This document shows, one piece after another, positions 18,062-25,684 of a stretch of 45,148 nt of DNA. A program made the translations under genes and the position numbers. The stretch is taken from the NCBI GenBank assembly GCA_012521705.1, contig JAAYLX010000052.1:1-45148 (forward strand), in the 5' to 3' direction. Position 1 is the first letter of the stretch, and every line of letters starts with the position of its first letter. The notes below the pieces were generated by a model, which was not told the DNA's origin, ran no database searches, and saw nothing but the letters and a program-made list of their open reading frames with translations. This stretch comes from Clostridiaceae bacterium (GTDB lineage Bacteria > Bacillota > Clostridia > DSM-8532).

Positions 18062-18112
18062 ATGAAAAAAGCCATGAATCTGCCTCTGCAATTTATATTG
18101 GGAATACCGTGA
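18062..18112 (+). CDS. Possible 16-codon leader ORF upstream of the tandem ABC-like gene
   Basis: ATG at 18062 opens a short frame, MKKAMNLPLQFILGIP, whose stop (18110-18112) lies one base before the ATG of the next gene. GAGAGG lies about 10 bases upstream. The downstream ATG has only a weak SD, so coupling through this leader is plausible. The peptide resembles nothing I know, and chance cannot be excluded. Confidence 0.3.
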   Translation: MKKAMNLPLQFILGIP

Positions 18113-18113
18113 A

Positions 18114-19568
18114 ATGAAAGAAGAAGTATTAAGACTGCAAAACGTTACCCAGATAGAAGACGGGGTGACATTTCTCCAAAACTTTAACCTTTATGTTTTT
18201 AAAGGCGAAATAATGGGGCTTCTCTGCCTGAATGACTTGGGCAAGGAGGCGCTCATAAATCTTATCTGCCGTAATATCCCTGTGTATTACGGAAGGATTT
18301 ATTTAAACGAAATGCTTATAAACAACTATGAACACAGTGATATGAGAATAAACAAGGTAGCGGTTATAGACAAAAACGGTTCTCTTGTTGAAGACCTCAC
18401 TGTCACCGACAATATTTTTGTTTTGCGCAGAGGGTTTAAGAAATACTATATTAACAATAACACCCTCAATAAACAATTAAAGCTCATATTCAACGAACTT
18501 AACATTAAAATAGACGGAAGGGCTTACATATCCGACTTGAGCCAGTATGAAAAATGCGTCATCGAGCTTCTGAAAGCCTATATAGGCGGGTACAAGCTTA
18601 TTATTATCAAAGACATAAGCAATTACATCGGTGTAAATGATCTGGGAAAATTTTTCGAACTTTTGAGATACTTCTGTTCAAAAGGAATTTCATTTTTATA
18701 TGTCTGCAACCACCATGAAGAAGCCTTCAGGATATGCGACAGAGTTTCGCTGATGGAAAACGGCAAGATTCTGAAAGTCCTTGAACGCAGGGAGTTCAGC
18801 GATGAAAATATCCGGCCATATATTGTAGAGTTCTACAACCTGGATAAAATTGTGGAGAAAAATACATCAGAAAGCAAAGGTATGCTGACTTTCAGCAATG
18901 TCTGGTCAAATAACCTGAACGGGATGAGTTTTTCGGTTGAAAAGGGCGAGTGTGTTGTTTTACTTGATGTTAACAACACCGTACTCAATGATATAGTGGA
19001 TATCATGAACAGGACATTACTCCCCGGAAGCGGTTCCATATACCTTGACGGAAAGAATTTTCTGGACCCTAAGAATAAGAGGACATTGAGTGACGCTGTG
19101 GGCTTTATTAACGAGCAGCCCACCAAGAGCATGGTTTTCAGGGAGATGAGTTACATTGACAATCTGTGCTTCCTGGTAGACCAGAAAAACAGTATCCGCA
19201 AGTATAACAACTCCATCAGAAACAGTATTATTCAGGAATACAAGCCTCTTGTAGGCGATGACATATACGCGGAAGATGTATCATCCCTTTCCAATGCCTC
19301 AATCTATAATCTTATATATTATCGGATGCATTTGTTCAATCCAAAGATTGTATTTTGCCTGCAGCCTTTTTACAGGGCCGACATGTATCTTAGAAAGCAC
19401 ATCCTTACGCTTTTGAACAAACTTAAGCAAAAAGGAATAGCTGTTGTAATTCTTGCGGTGAATATTGAAGATTCATTGGTTGTAGCAGACCGTCTTATCA
19501 TAATTGAAAACGGAAAATTCCTTAAAGAATACAAACGTCCCGCCTTTGATCAGCTTACCAACATATGA
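18114..19568 (+). CDS. Orphan tandem ABC ATPase of RbsA/MglA type with degenerate nucleotide-binding motifs
   Basis: 484 residues in two homologous ABC halves joined near 260, the layout and length of sugar-importer ATPases such as RbsA. Both halves keep the fold signature (FKGEIMGLL, SLMENGKILK; VEKGECVVLL, IIIENGKFLK), but the catalytic motifs are eroded. In half 1 the P-loop reads CLNDLGKEAL, keeping Lys44 but losing the Ser/Thr; the signature reads LSQYEKC; Walker B reads LIIIKDISNY. In half 2 the P-loop reads DVNNTVLND with no Lys, the signature LSNASIY, and Walker B IVFCLQPFY. ATP hydrolysis looks impossible in half 2 and doubtful in half 1. The frame is intact and no permease or binding-protein gene is near, which suggests a conserved non-catalytic role. 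It could also be an early pseudogene without stops. Confidence 0.8.
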   Translation: MKEEVLRLQNVTQIEDGVTFLQNFNLYVFKGEIMGLLCLNDLGKEALINLICRNIPVYYGRIYLNEMLINNYEHSDMRINKVAVIDKNGSLVEDLTVTDNIFVLRRGFKKYYINNNTLNKQLKLIFNELNIKIDGRAYISDLSQYEKCVIELLKAYIGGYKLIIIKDISNYIGVNDLGKFFELLRYFCSKGISFLYVCNHHEEAFRICDRVSLMENGKILKVLERREFSDENIRPYIVEFYNLDKIVEKNTSESKGMLTFSNVWSNNLNGMSFSVEKGECVVLLDVNNTVLNDIVDIMNRTLLPGSGSIYLDGKNFLDPKNKRTLSDAVGFINEQPTKSMVFREMSYIDNLCFLVDQKNSIRKYNNSIRNSIIQEYKPLVGDDIYAEDVSSLSNASIYNLIYYRMHLFNPKIVFCLQPFYRADMYLRKHILTLLNKLKQKGIAVVILAVNIEDSLVVADRLIIIENGKFLKEYKRPAFDQLTNI

Positions 19569-19722
19569 TTATTTTATATTTGCACGTTAAATACTCTTAA
19601 GGTATCAAAACTAACAAATGACGCAACTTTTTTGCAATTAATGATATAATAATTTAGTCCGGATTTTTGAGCCGGATCAATGCAGCAATATTCCAATACT
19701 AAGATATGAAGAGGTGTTTATT

Positions 19723-20754
19723 TTGAATGAATGCGGCGAGCTTTTGAAAAAGCTTGGTAGCTTGAGTGCCGTTACCGGAAGAGAGAACAGAGCTTCTGAG
19801 AAAATAGCAGAACTCTTTCGCCCATATTGTGACGAGGTTAAAATTGACCATTTTTTTAATGTCATAGGCATAAAAAAGGGGCAGTCTGAAAACCCCGGCA
19901 GCGTTCTGGTAACAGCCCATTACGATGAAATTGGCCTTATTGTAACAGAAATAGAAGACAGCGGGTTTTTGAGATTCTCAGCCGCCGGAGGCGTGGATCC
20001 CAAAGCCATCGGAGCCATGGAAGTCATAGTCCATGGCAAAAAGGACTTGTTCGGAGTCATTGGCACAAAACCTCCCCACCTTATCCCGCCCGAAGATGTG
20101 GGCAAAGCCGTTAAAATGGACGATATGAGAATAGACATAGGCTATGACGGCAAGAAAGCCAAAGAACTGGTCTCAATCGGGGATATGGTCTCCTTTGTCA
20201 GCCCTCCCCAGGAGCTTCTGAACAACCGCATAGCCGGAAAAAGCATGGACAACAGAAGCGGTGTGGCAGCTCTTGTAGAAATCCTGAAAGAACTTAATAA
20301 GCTTCGTCATGATGACGACGTCTATGTGGTTGCCACTGTCCAGGAGGAACTGGGACTTATAGGTGCCTTCAGTGTAACGTACAATATTAAAGCCGACCTC
20401 GGCATTGTCATTGATGTTTGCCACGGGGATATGCCCGATGCGCCAAGTGACGAGACCTTCCCCCTTGGAAAGGGAGTGGCGGTAGCCGTAGGTCCTGTTC
20501 TTGACAGGCGCCATACCAAGGCCATCATAAAGCTTGCGAAGGAGGAAAAGATTCCGTACCAGATAGATCCCGAAACCGGAGATACGGGTACTGAGGCGGC
20601 GGTTCATGAGGTTGCCCGCGAGGGAATACCTGTGATATTGCTTTCCATACCTTCAAAGTATATGCACACAGCAGTTGAAATGGTTTGTGTGGATGATGTC
20701 ATTGCGACAGGAAGACTTGCGGCAAGATATATAGCGGGGAGGGTGAAGGAATAA
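19723..20754 (+). CDS. M42-family metallo-aminopeptidase, paralogue 1
   Basis: 343 residues starting at a TTG with GAGGTG 6 bases upstream (a GTG at 19714 overlaps that SD). M42 enzymes are cytosolic two-metal aminopeptidases that form tetrahedral dodecamers; some were first described as CelM-type endoglucanases. Metal and catalytic residues are visible: His66 in AHYDEIG, Asp176 in MDNRSG, Glu208-Glu209 in VQEELG, Asp231 in VIDVCHGD and His315 in MHTAVE. It differs most from its two neighbours in the loop around VCHGDMPDAPSDETFPLG. It opens a three-gene operon and its TAA overlaps the next ATG. Confidence 0.9.
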   Translation: MNECGELLKKLGSLSAVTGRENRASEKIAELFRPYCDEVKIDHFFNVIGIKKGQSENPGSVLVTAHYDEIGLIVTEIEDSGFLRFSAAGGVDPKAIGAMEVIVHGKKDLFGVIGTKPPHLIPPEDVGKAVKMDDMRIDIGYDGKKAKELVSIGDMVSFVSPPQELLNNRIAGKSMDNRSGVAALVEILKELNKLRHDDDVYVVATVQEELGLIGAFSVTYNIKADLGIVIDVCHGDMPDAPSDETFPLGKGVAVAVGPVLDRRHTKAIIKLAKEEKIPYQIDPETGDTGTEAAVHEVAREGIPVILLSIPSKYMHTAVEMVCVDDVIATGRLAARYIAGRVKE

Positions 20755-21848
20755 TGGGTGCTTTGGATAATTTGAAAAAACTCTCTGCCCTTGACGGTGT
20801 ATCTGGCGACGAAAAGCCGGTAAGAGATTTTATTCTGTCCCATGTAAAGGATTATGTGGACGAATACTGGATAGATAAAACCGGAAACCTCATTACCTAT
20901 AAAAAAGGAACGGGAAATGGCCCTAAAGTGATGCTTGACGCCCACATGGACGAAGTCGGGCTCATGGTTACCCAGATTACTTCGGATGGTCTGTTGAAGT
21001 TTCAGGTTGTAGGCGGAATAGAGGACAGGGTTCTGGTTGGAAAACGCGTCCGCATAGGGGAAAAGGGCGTCCCCGGAGTGATTGGATTCAAACCCATACA
21101 TCTTCAGGATAAAAACGAAAGAACCGGAGCTGTCAACAAGAAAAAGCTTACCATAGACATAGGGGCAAAGGATAAGGAGCAGGCGGAGGCAAAAGTGGAA
21201 GTAGGAGATATTGTCGCCTTTGCCTATGACCCTGTCGATTTCGGGGATAATAAACTCATGGCAAAAGCTCTTGATGACAGAGTCGGATGCGCAGCCCTTA
21301 TTGAAATCCTGAAAGAACGCTATGAATTTGATATTTACGGCTGTTTCACAGTCCAGGAAGAAATAGGCCTGAAAGGAGCGAAAACTGCTTCATTCCAGGT
21401 CATGCCGGATATTGCCATTATTCTTGAGGGGACTACATGCTATGATTTGCCTGACACCGAGGAGCAGGGCATGAGTACCAGATGCGGCAAAGGGCCGGCT
21501 CTGACCATAATGGACAGGTCTGTGATAGTTGACAGGGATCTTTTGAATCACATTGTTGACGTCGCAAAAAGAAACAAGATTCCGTACCAGTTTAAGCAGA
21601 CGATTTCGGGAGGAACCAACGCCGGGAGGATTCAGGTGAACGGTACCGGTGTCAAGGTTGCCGCCATTGCGGTTCCCTGCAGATATATCCATACCCCGGT
21701 TTCTGTTATGGACAAATCTGATTTTGAAAACATGATCAGATTGGCGAAAGAAACTTTGAAGGCTCTTCCTGCCGCCGGGAACTTATGGGGTACAGGGAAG
21801 ACTGATATTAATCTCTACCGTGAACAAGGAGGAGTTGAATATGTTTGA
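20754..21848 (+). CDS. M42-family metallo-aminopeptidase, paralogue 2
   Basis: 364 residues; the ATG at 20754 shares a base with the stop of paralogue 1, so translation is coupled. The M42 residues are kept: His in DAHMDEVG, Asp in LDDRVG, Glu-Glu in VQEEIG and the last His in YIHTPVS. Where paralogue 1 has Asp in VIDV, this protein has Glu in ILEGTTC; in M42 this position separates substrate preferences in some members. It has about 20 extra C-terminal residues (LWGTGKTDINLYREQGG). The M42 trio suggests hetero-oligomers or a division of labour in trimming peptides. Confidence 0.9.
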   Translation: MGALDNLKKLSALDGVSGDEKPVRDFILSHVKDYVDEYWIDKTGNLITYKKGTGNGPKVMLDAHMDEVGLMVTQITSDGLLKFQVVGGIEDRVLVGKRVRIGEKGVPGVIGFKPIHLQDKNERTGAVNKKKLTIDIGAKDKEQAEAKVEVGDIVAFAYDPVDFGDNKLMAKALDDRVGCAALIEILKERYEFDIYGCFTVQEEIGLKGAKTASFQVMPDIAIILEGTTCYDLPDTEEQGMSTRCGKGPALTIMDRSVIVDRDLLNHIVDVAKRNKIPYQFKQTISGGTNAGRIQVNGTGVKVAAIAVPCRYIHTPVSVMDKSDFENMIRLAKETLKALPAAGNLWGTGKTDINLYREQGGVEYV

Positions 21849-22824
21849 TATTATAAAAACTTTGGCCCAGACCTTCGGCCCTTCAGGCAATGAAAAGAAG
21901 GTTGCTGATACCATAAGCGGAATGTTAAGAGGAAAGGTTGACGAAATAAGAACGGATGCCATGGGCAACCTCATCTGCGTCAAAAAGGGCAGCGGGAAAA
22001 AGATAATGCTGGCCGCGCACATGGACGAGATAGGCATAATTGTTTCTTATATAGATGAGAAAGGATTCCTGAGGTTCGGAAATATCGGAGGTCTTCCTCC
22101 CCTTATCATCCTTGGGCAGCGTGTAGTATTTGAAAACGGCACCGTGGGTGTAATATGGTATGAGGAAAACATTGATAATATGAAAAATGTCACCCTGGGC
22201 AAGATGTTCATTGATATTGGAGCAGGTTCAAGAGAAGAGGCCGAGAGGCTTGTTAAAGTCGGGGATATGGCTGTTTTTGTGGGCGATACTGTCGAGCAGA
22301 ACGGAAAGATTATATCCAAGTCCATTGATGACAGGATAGGATGCGCCATACTGGTGGAGACTGCATTAAGACAGCCGGAGACCGATAATGAAGTATACTA
22401 TGTTTTCACCACCCAGGAAGAGGTTGGATTAAGAGGTGCAAAAACCGCCGCTTTCGGCATTTTGCCCGATTTGGCTTTGGCCATAGATGTCTGTGATACA
22501 GGGGATATTCCCAATTGCAACCCAATGGCTGTAAAGCTGGGAGGGGGCCCTGCCATAAAGATAAAAGACAGAAGCGTAATTGCCCATCCCCTTGTCAAGG
22601 ATTTGCTTGTGAAAGCCGCAAAAAACAAAAAAATCCCATATCAGCTCGAAATAATGAAGGATGGAGGAACAGATGCCGGGAGCATACATACCACGGCAGG
22701 AGGAATTCCTTCAGGTGGTATTTCAATCCCGTGCAGATTCATTCATGATGCGGCTGAGATGGTGGATCTCAATGACGTCAATAACGCAGTAAAACTTCTT
22801 ACCGAGTTTGTTAAGAGCTGCTGA
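21841..22824 (+). CDS. M42-family metallo-aminopeptidase, paralogue 3
   Basis: 327 residues. I chose the ATG at 21841 because AAGGAGG stands 8 bases upstream; the in-frame start at 21820 would add seven residues and has no SD. It overlaps paralogue 2 by 8 bases. M42 residues are His in AAHMDEIG, Asp in IDDRIG, Glu-Glu in TQEEVG, Asp in AIDVCDTGD and His in FIHDAAEMV. All appear intact, so all three paralogues should be active enzymes. The operon ends at the terminator at 22898. Confidence 0.9.
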   Translation: MFDIIKTLAQTFGPSGNEKKVADTISGMLRGKVDEIRTDAMGNLICVKKGSGKKIMLAAHMDEIGIIVSYIDEKGFLRFGNIGGLPPLIILGQRVVFENGTVGVIWYEENIDNMKNVTLGKMFIDIGAGSREEAERLVKVGDMAVFVGDTVEQNGKIISKSIDDRIGCAILVETALRQPETDNEVYYVFTTQEEVGLRGAKTAAFGILPDLALAIDVCDTGDIPNCNPMAVKLGGGPAIKIKDRSVIAHPLVKDLLVKAAKNKKIPYQLEIMKDGGTDAGSIHTTAGGIPSGGISIPCRFIHDAAEMVDLNDVNNAVKLLTEFVKSC

Positions 22825-22897
22825 TTAGTCCGGCCTGGAACATGGCTGAAAAAGTTTTAATAAAATTAGCGAAAACAGAACTGATTAAGGAAGAACA

Positions 22898-22936
22898 TCT
22901 CAAACATGGATTCCATAAATGTTTGGGATTTTTTTT
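22898..22936 (+). terminator. Terminator of the M42 operon
   Basis: Arms TCTCAAACAT / ATGTTTGGGA with one wobble pair and an 11-base loop, followed by eight T's. Confidence 0.85.
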
Positions 22937-23051
22937 ATTGAAAAATAGCCTGTTTCTCTGCCTTTTTTATGAAATTACTGGTAGTTTGTTCTTTAATAAT
23001 TGATCGCCAATTATCAAATAATAAATTGGACGAAAGGAGGCAGGAAAATTC

Positions 23052-23561
23052 ATGGCAAAATCTGATAATATATTATTTCCGGGGAAAACGAACAAAAAGA
23101 AACAAAGAAAAAATCCCGTTCAGTATGAAAGCGAAAAAGATGTTTTTAATGAAGAATTCGGAGAGGCAATATTGACCGATAAGAATTCCAAAACTGCGAG
23201 CGCTGATGAAAATGCTTTCAAAGAAGAATTCTCACAGGCCATAGCATCCGATGTCGCTCCCCTGGGAGTACAGTCATATTCAAAAGCCGGAGTGGTTTTT
23301 GAAAAAATATCCGAGAATCACGCAAGAATTAATTATAACGGTCTTCTTGCCAATTGCGGTGCGCAGCGTATTATAGGAGTTTATGGTTTTGGAAGCAACC
23401 AAAAATGGGAAAATGTTTCCCAGGCGGAATTCAGCAAGGACGGTACGGGATTTTCAGCAATAATACCTATCGAACAGGGCAAAAATCTTAACGTGGCATT
23501 CAAAGACGGCGCCGAAAACTGGGACAACAACTCGGGAATGAATTATACATTTGTAAACTGA
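23052..23561 (+). CDS. Cytosolic CBM25-like starch/glycogen-binding protein
   Basis: 169 residues with no signal peptide. Residues 75-169 form a CBM25/CBM53-like beta-sandwich: INYNGLLA, IIGVYGFGSNQKWENV, then AFKDGAENWDNNSGMNYTF, the most diagnostic block of CBM25. The first 70 residues are charged and Lys-rich and carry two copies of a short helix motif, VFNEEFGEAI (31-40) and AFKEEFSQAI (55-64). AAAGGAGG lies 11 bases before the ATG. Glycogen synthase lies 430 bases downstream, so the likely ligand is the cell's own storage glucan, and the helix repeats could dock enzymes. It carries no catalytic domain. The binding-module assignment is fairly sure; the role is inference. Confidence 0.8.
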   Translation: MAKSDNILFPGKTNKKKQRKNPVQYESEKDVFNEEFGEAILTDKNSKTASADENAFKEEFSQAIASDVAPLGVQSYSKAGVVFEKISENHARINYNGLLANCGAQRIIGVYGFGSNQKWENVSQAEFSKDGTGFSAIIPIEQGKNLNVAFKDGAENWDNNSGMNYTFVN

Positions 23562-23626
23562 TTCGCGGTGCCAAACAATTCGAAAAAACAACAATCTGCT
23601 GCTATCTTTATAGTCTGATTAATTGC

Positions 23627-23650
23627 ATCGGGGGAATTTTATCCCCCGAT
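23627..23650. terminator. Hairpin between convergent genes
   Basis: Perfect 8-bp arms ATCGGGGG / CCCCCGAT with an 8-base AT loop lie between the CBM protein gene and the minus-strand DUF3787-type gene. It could serve both transcripts; the T-runs are poor. Confidence 0.6.
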
Positions 23651-23652
23651 TA

Positions 23653-23817
23653 TTATAATTTACTTCCTTCATTGACCCATTCCCTGGCTTCTTCCACGGC
23701 AATGTCCGAAGCGATGGGAACATTAGATTCCGGTTCGGTTTTATAGATTTCGGTGGCGGCATTGGTTGAGTAGGCATTTAAATTTCTGGAGTTGTTTTTC
23801 TTTTTTCTGTCATCCAT
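23653..23817 (-). CDS. DUF3787-type small protein, copy 2 (divergent)
   Basis: 54 residues. The chosen ATG (MDDRKKKNNSR) has GGAGGTG 7 bases upstream; a longer in-frame ORF from 23841 would swallow that SD. The order of conserved elements follows copy 1 at 4.2 kb: a basic N-terminus, NAATEIYKTEPESNVPIASD against TAAWANTERTKEVSNVTMPSE, then V-x-x-A-R-E-W-V against V-x-x-A-K-E-Y-V. The family Trp of TAAW is replaced by Thr, while a Trp appears in the tail instead. It lies between the CBM25-like gene and glgA, on the opposite strand to both. Its function is unknown. Confidence 0.72.
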   Translation of the reverse strand: MDDRKKKNNSRNLNAYSTNAATEIYKTEPESNVPIASDIAVEEAREWVNEGSKL

Positions 23818-23938
23818 AAAAGCGCACCTCCAAGATATCAAGGTTAGTATTATCAGTTTATTCAGTAAAAGTATTGTGAGCGCCTGTTGTGTTTAATATT
23901 CTTTTTGTCCCTGGCAAAGTTTTTAAGTGTGAAATAAT

Positions 23939-23947
23939 TGGTATAAT
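23939..23947 (+). promoter_or_regulatory. Extended -10 promoter for glgA
   Basis: TGGTATAAT, a perfect extended -10, lies 46 bases before the glgA ATG. No strong -35 is visible. The same extended -10 precedes deoD. Confidence 0.6.
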
Positions 23948-23993
23948 AGATTATAGATGCCAATTAAAATTAAAGTATGAAAGGAAAATTGTT

Positions 23994-25451
23994 ATGAGCC
24001 AGCTGAAAATTTGGTTTGCCGCTTCGGAAGTTGTTCCCTTTGCAAAAACAGGCGGTTTGGCTGATGTAGCGGGATCCCTTCCAAAAGCACTCAAAAAAAT
24101 GGGTGTGGATATCAGAGTAGTAATGCCCAAGTATGGCATGATTGACTCAAAGTATACCTCCCAGATGAAATTTCTGGGAAGCTGTGAGGTTCAGCTTTCA
24201 TGGAGAAAGCAGTACTGCGGTGTTTTTCAACTGGACTACGAAGGTGTGACTTACTATTTTATAGATAACGAATACTATTTCTTCAGAGAATGGTACTACG
24301 GCCTCTATGATGATGGGGAAAGATTCAGCTTCTTCTCCAAAGCCATTTTGGAGGTACTGCCACTTATAGACTTCAAACCGGATATTATTCATCTGAATGA
24401 CTGGCAGACGGGCATGGTAAGCCTGCTGCTTGACGCCCATTACAGACACCGTCCTGACGGGTTCTATCAGGGCATTCACACATTGCTCACTATACATAAT
24501 CTAAAGTATCAGGGAGTTTTCCCGAAATCCGTTCTGTCCGAGCTTCTGGACCTGGATTGGAGATACTTCAATATTGAGGGCGTTGAGTTCTTTGACCAGG
24601 TCAACTTCCTGAAAGCCGGCATTTCTTATTCCTCGTGCATCAGCACGGTAAGCCGTACCTATGCGGAAGAGATAAAATATGATTTCTTCGGAGAGAATCT
24701 TCAGGGAGTAATAAGAAGGCGCGCAGGAGATTTATACGGGATAGTAAATGGTATTGATTTTGAAGTCAACAATCCCGAAACAGATCCCAGGATTTATGTC
24801 AATTACAATAAAGACGATCTCAGCGGAAAATACGAGAACAAAAGAAGGCTGCAGGAAGACCTTGGCCTTGATGTAAGAAATGACGTTCCGGTGGTTTCAC
24901 TGATATCAAGACTTGTGGACCAGAAGGGACTGGATTTGATCAAGGCAATGATGTCCGAGCTTATGGACCTGGGCATTCAGTTTATTGTATTGGGCACGGG
25001 GGACAAGCATTATGAGGACATGTTCAAACATGCCCAGTACCAGTATCCGGGCAGGGTGTCTGCAAACATTAAATACGATGGTACACTCGCCCAGAGAATA
25101 TATGCAGGCAGCGACATGTATCTGATGCCTTCACTCTTTGAACCATGCGGTCTGTCCCAGCTCTTCGCCATGCGCTATGGAACAGTGCCCGTGGTGAGGG
25201 AAACCGGAGGTCTTAAAGATACGGTTGAACCATATAATGTTTATACCAGGGAAGGGACAGGCTTTACATTCGCCAATTACAATGCCCATGAAATGAAGGA
25301 TGCAGTTGTCAGGGCAATTGAAATTTACAACAACAAGGAAGAATGGGAGGCCCTTGTCAAAAGGTGTATGAGCCGTGATTTCTCCTGGACCAATTCTGCC
25401 AAAGAATACGAAAACCTTTATAGGGAAATATTGAAAAAGTTTAATATCTGA
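23994..25451 (+). CDS. glgA: Glycogen synthase (ADP-glucose type, GT5)
   Basis: 485 residues, the normal GlgA length. It transfers glucose from ADP-glucose to the growing end of an alpha-1,4-glucan. The N-terminal ADP-glucose loop is PFAKTGGLADVAGSLPKAL, followed by HLNDWQTGM, LLTIHNLKYQG and TVSRTYAEEI. The C-terminal GT-B domain has VSLISRLVDQKGLDLI and the EPCGLSQLFAMRYGTVPVV block, then RETGGLKDTV. The ATG at 23994 follows AAAGGAAAA; a frame opening at 23889 would add a non-family stretch. No glgC or glgB is in the window. The CBM25-like protein upstream and glgP at 31.2 kb complete a storage-glucan set. Confidence 0.96.
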   Translation: MSQLKIWFAASEVVPFAKTGGLADVAGSLPKALKKMGVDIRVVMPKYGMIDSKYTSQMKFLGSCEVQLSWRKQYCGVFQLDYEGVTYYFIDNEYYFFREWYYGLYDDGERFSFFSKAILEVLPLIDFKPDIIHLNDWQTGMVSLLLDAHYRHRPDGFYQGIHTLLTIHNLKYQGVFPKSVLSELLDLDWRYFNIEGVEFFDQVNFLKAGISYSSCISTVSRTYAEEIKYDFFGENLQGVIRRRAGDLYGIVNGIDFEVNNPETDPRIYVNYNKDDLSGKYENKRRLQEDLGLDVRNDVPVVSLISRLVDQKGLDLIKAMMSELMDLGIQFIVLGTGDKHYEDMFKHAQYQYPGRVSANIKYDGTLAQRIYAGSDMYLMPSLFEPCGLSQLFAMRYGTVPVVRETGGLKDTVEPYNVYTREGTGFTFANYNAHEMKDAVVRAIEIYNNKEEWEALVKRCMSRDFSWTNSAKEYENLYREILKKFNI

Positions 25452-25516
25452 AACAGTGTCAGGCCATGGTTTCACTGCATAGGATGAATAAGACCGAATA
25501 GATATGAGGTGTTACT

Positions 25517-25672
25517 ATGGGTGACTGTTGTAAATCAGATTACGGATACGGTGGCGGCGTATTTGGGGGAGAAAACATATGGTGGATCATCATCATAATT
25601 GTTTTGATACTGTGTTTGTGTCCCGGCATTTTTGGCGGCGGAAGATGCGATTGTCATGATCCATGTTGCTAA
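25517..25672 (+). CDS. Small Gly/Cys-rich single-pass membrane protein (YjcZ-like)
   Basis: 51 residues. The N-terminus is MGDCCKSDYGYGGGVFGGEN, then a hydrophobic run WWIIIIIVLILCLC, then a Cys-rich tail ending GGGRCDCHDPCC. A GAGGTG SD is 5 bases before the ATG. Glycine-rich leader plus one membrane helix recalls the YjcZ/SscA type of sporulation mini-proteins, but those lack the eight cysteines seen here. It may bind a metal or be disulfide-linked. It lies 65 bases after glgA and before a terminator, so it may be co-transcribed with glgA. Function unassigned. Confidence 0.65.
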   Translation: MGDCCKSDYGYGGGVFGGENIWWIIIIIVLILCLCPGIFGGGRCDCHDPCC

Positions 25673-25684
25673 AAAATTACAGGA

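Noticed and set aside
23889..23993. Longer glgA start at 23889
   Set aside because: The upstream extension includes the promoter region, lacks an SD, and is not family-like; the ATG at 23994 has one and fits GlgA.
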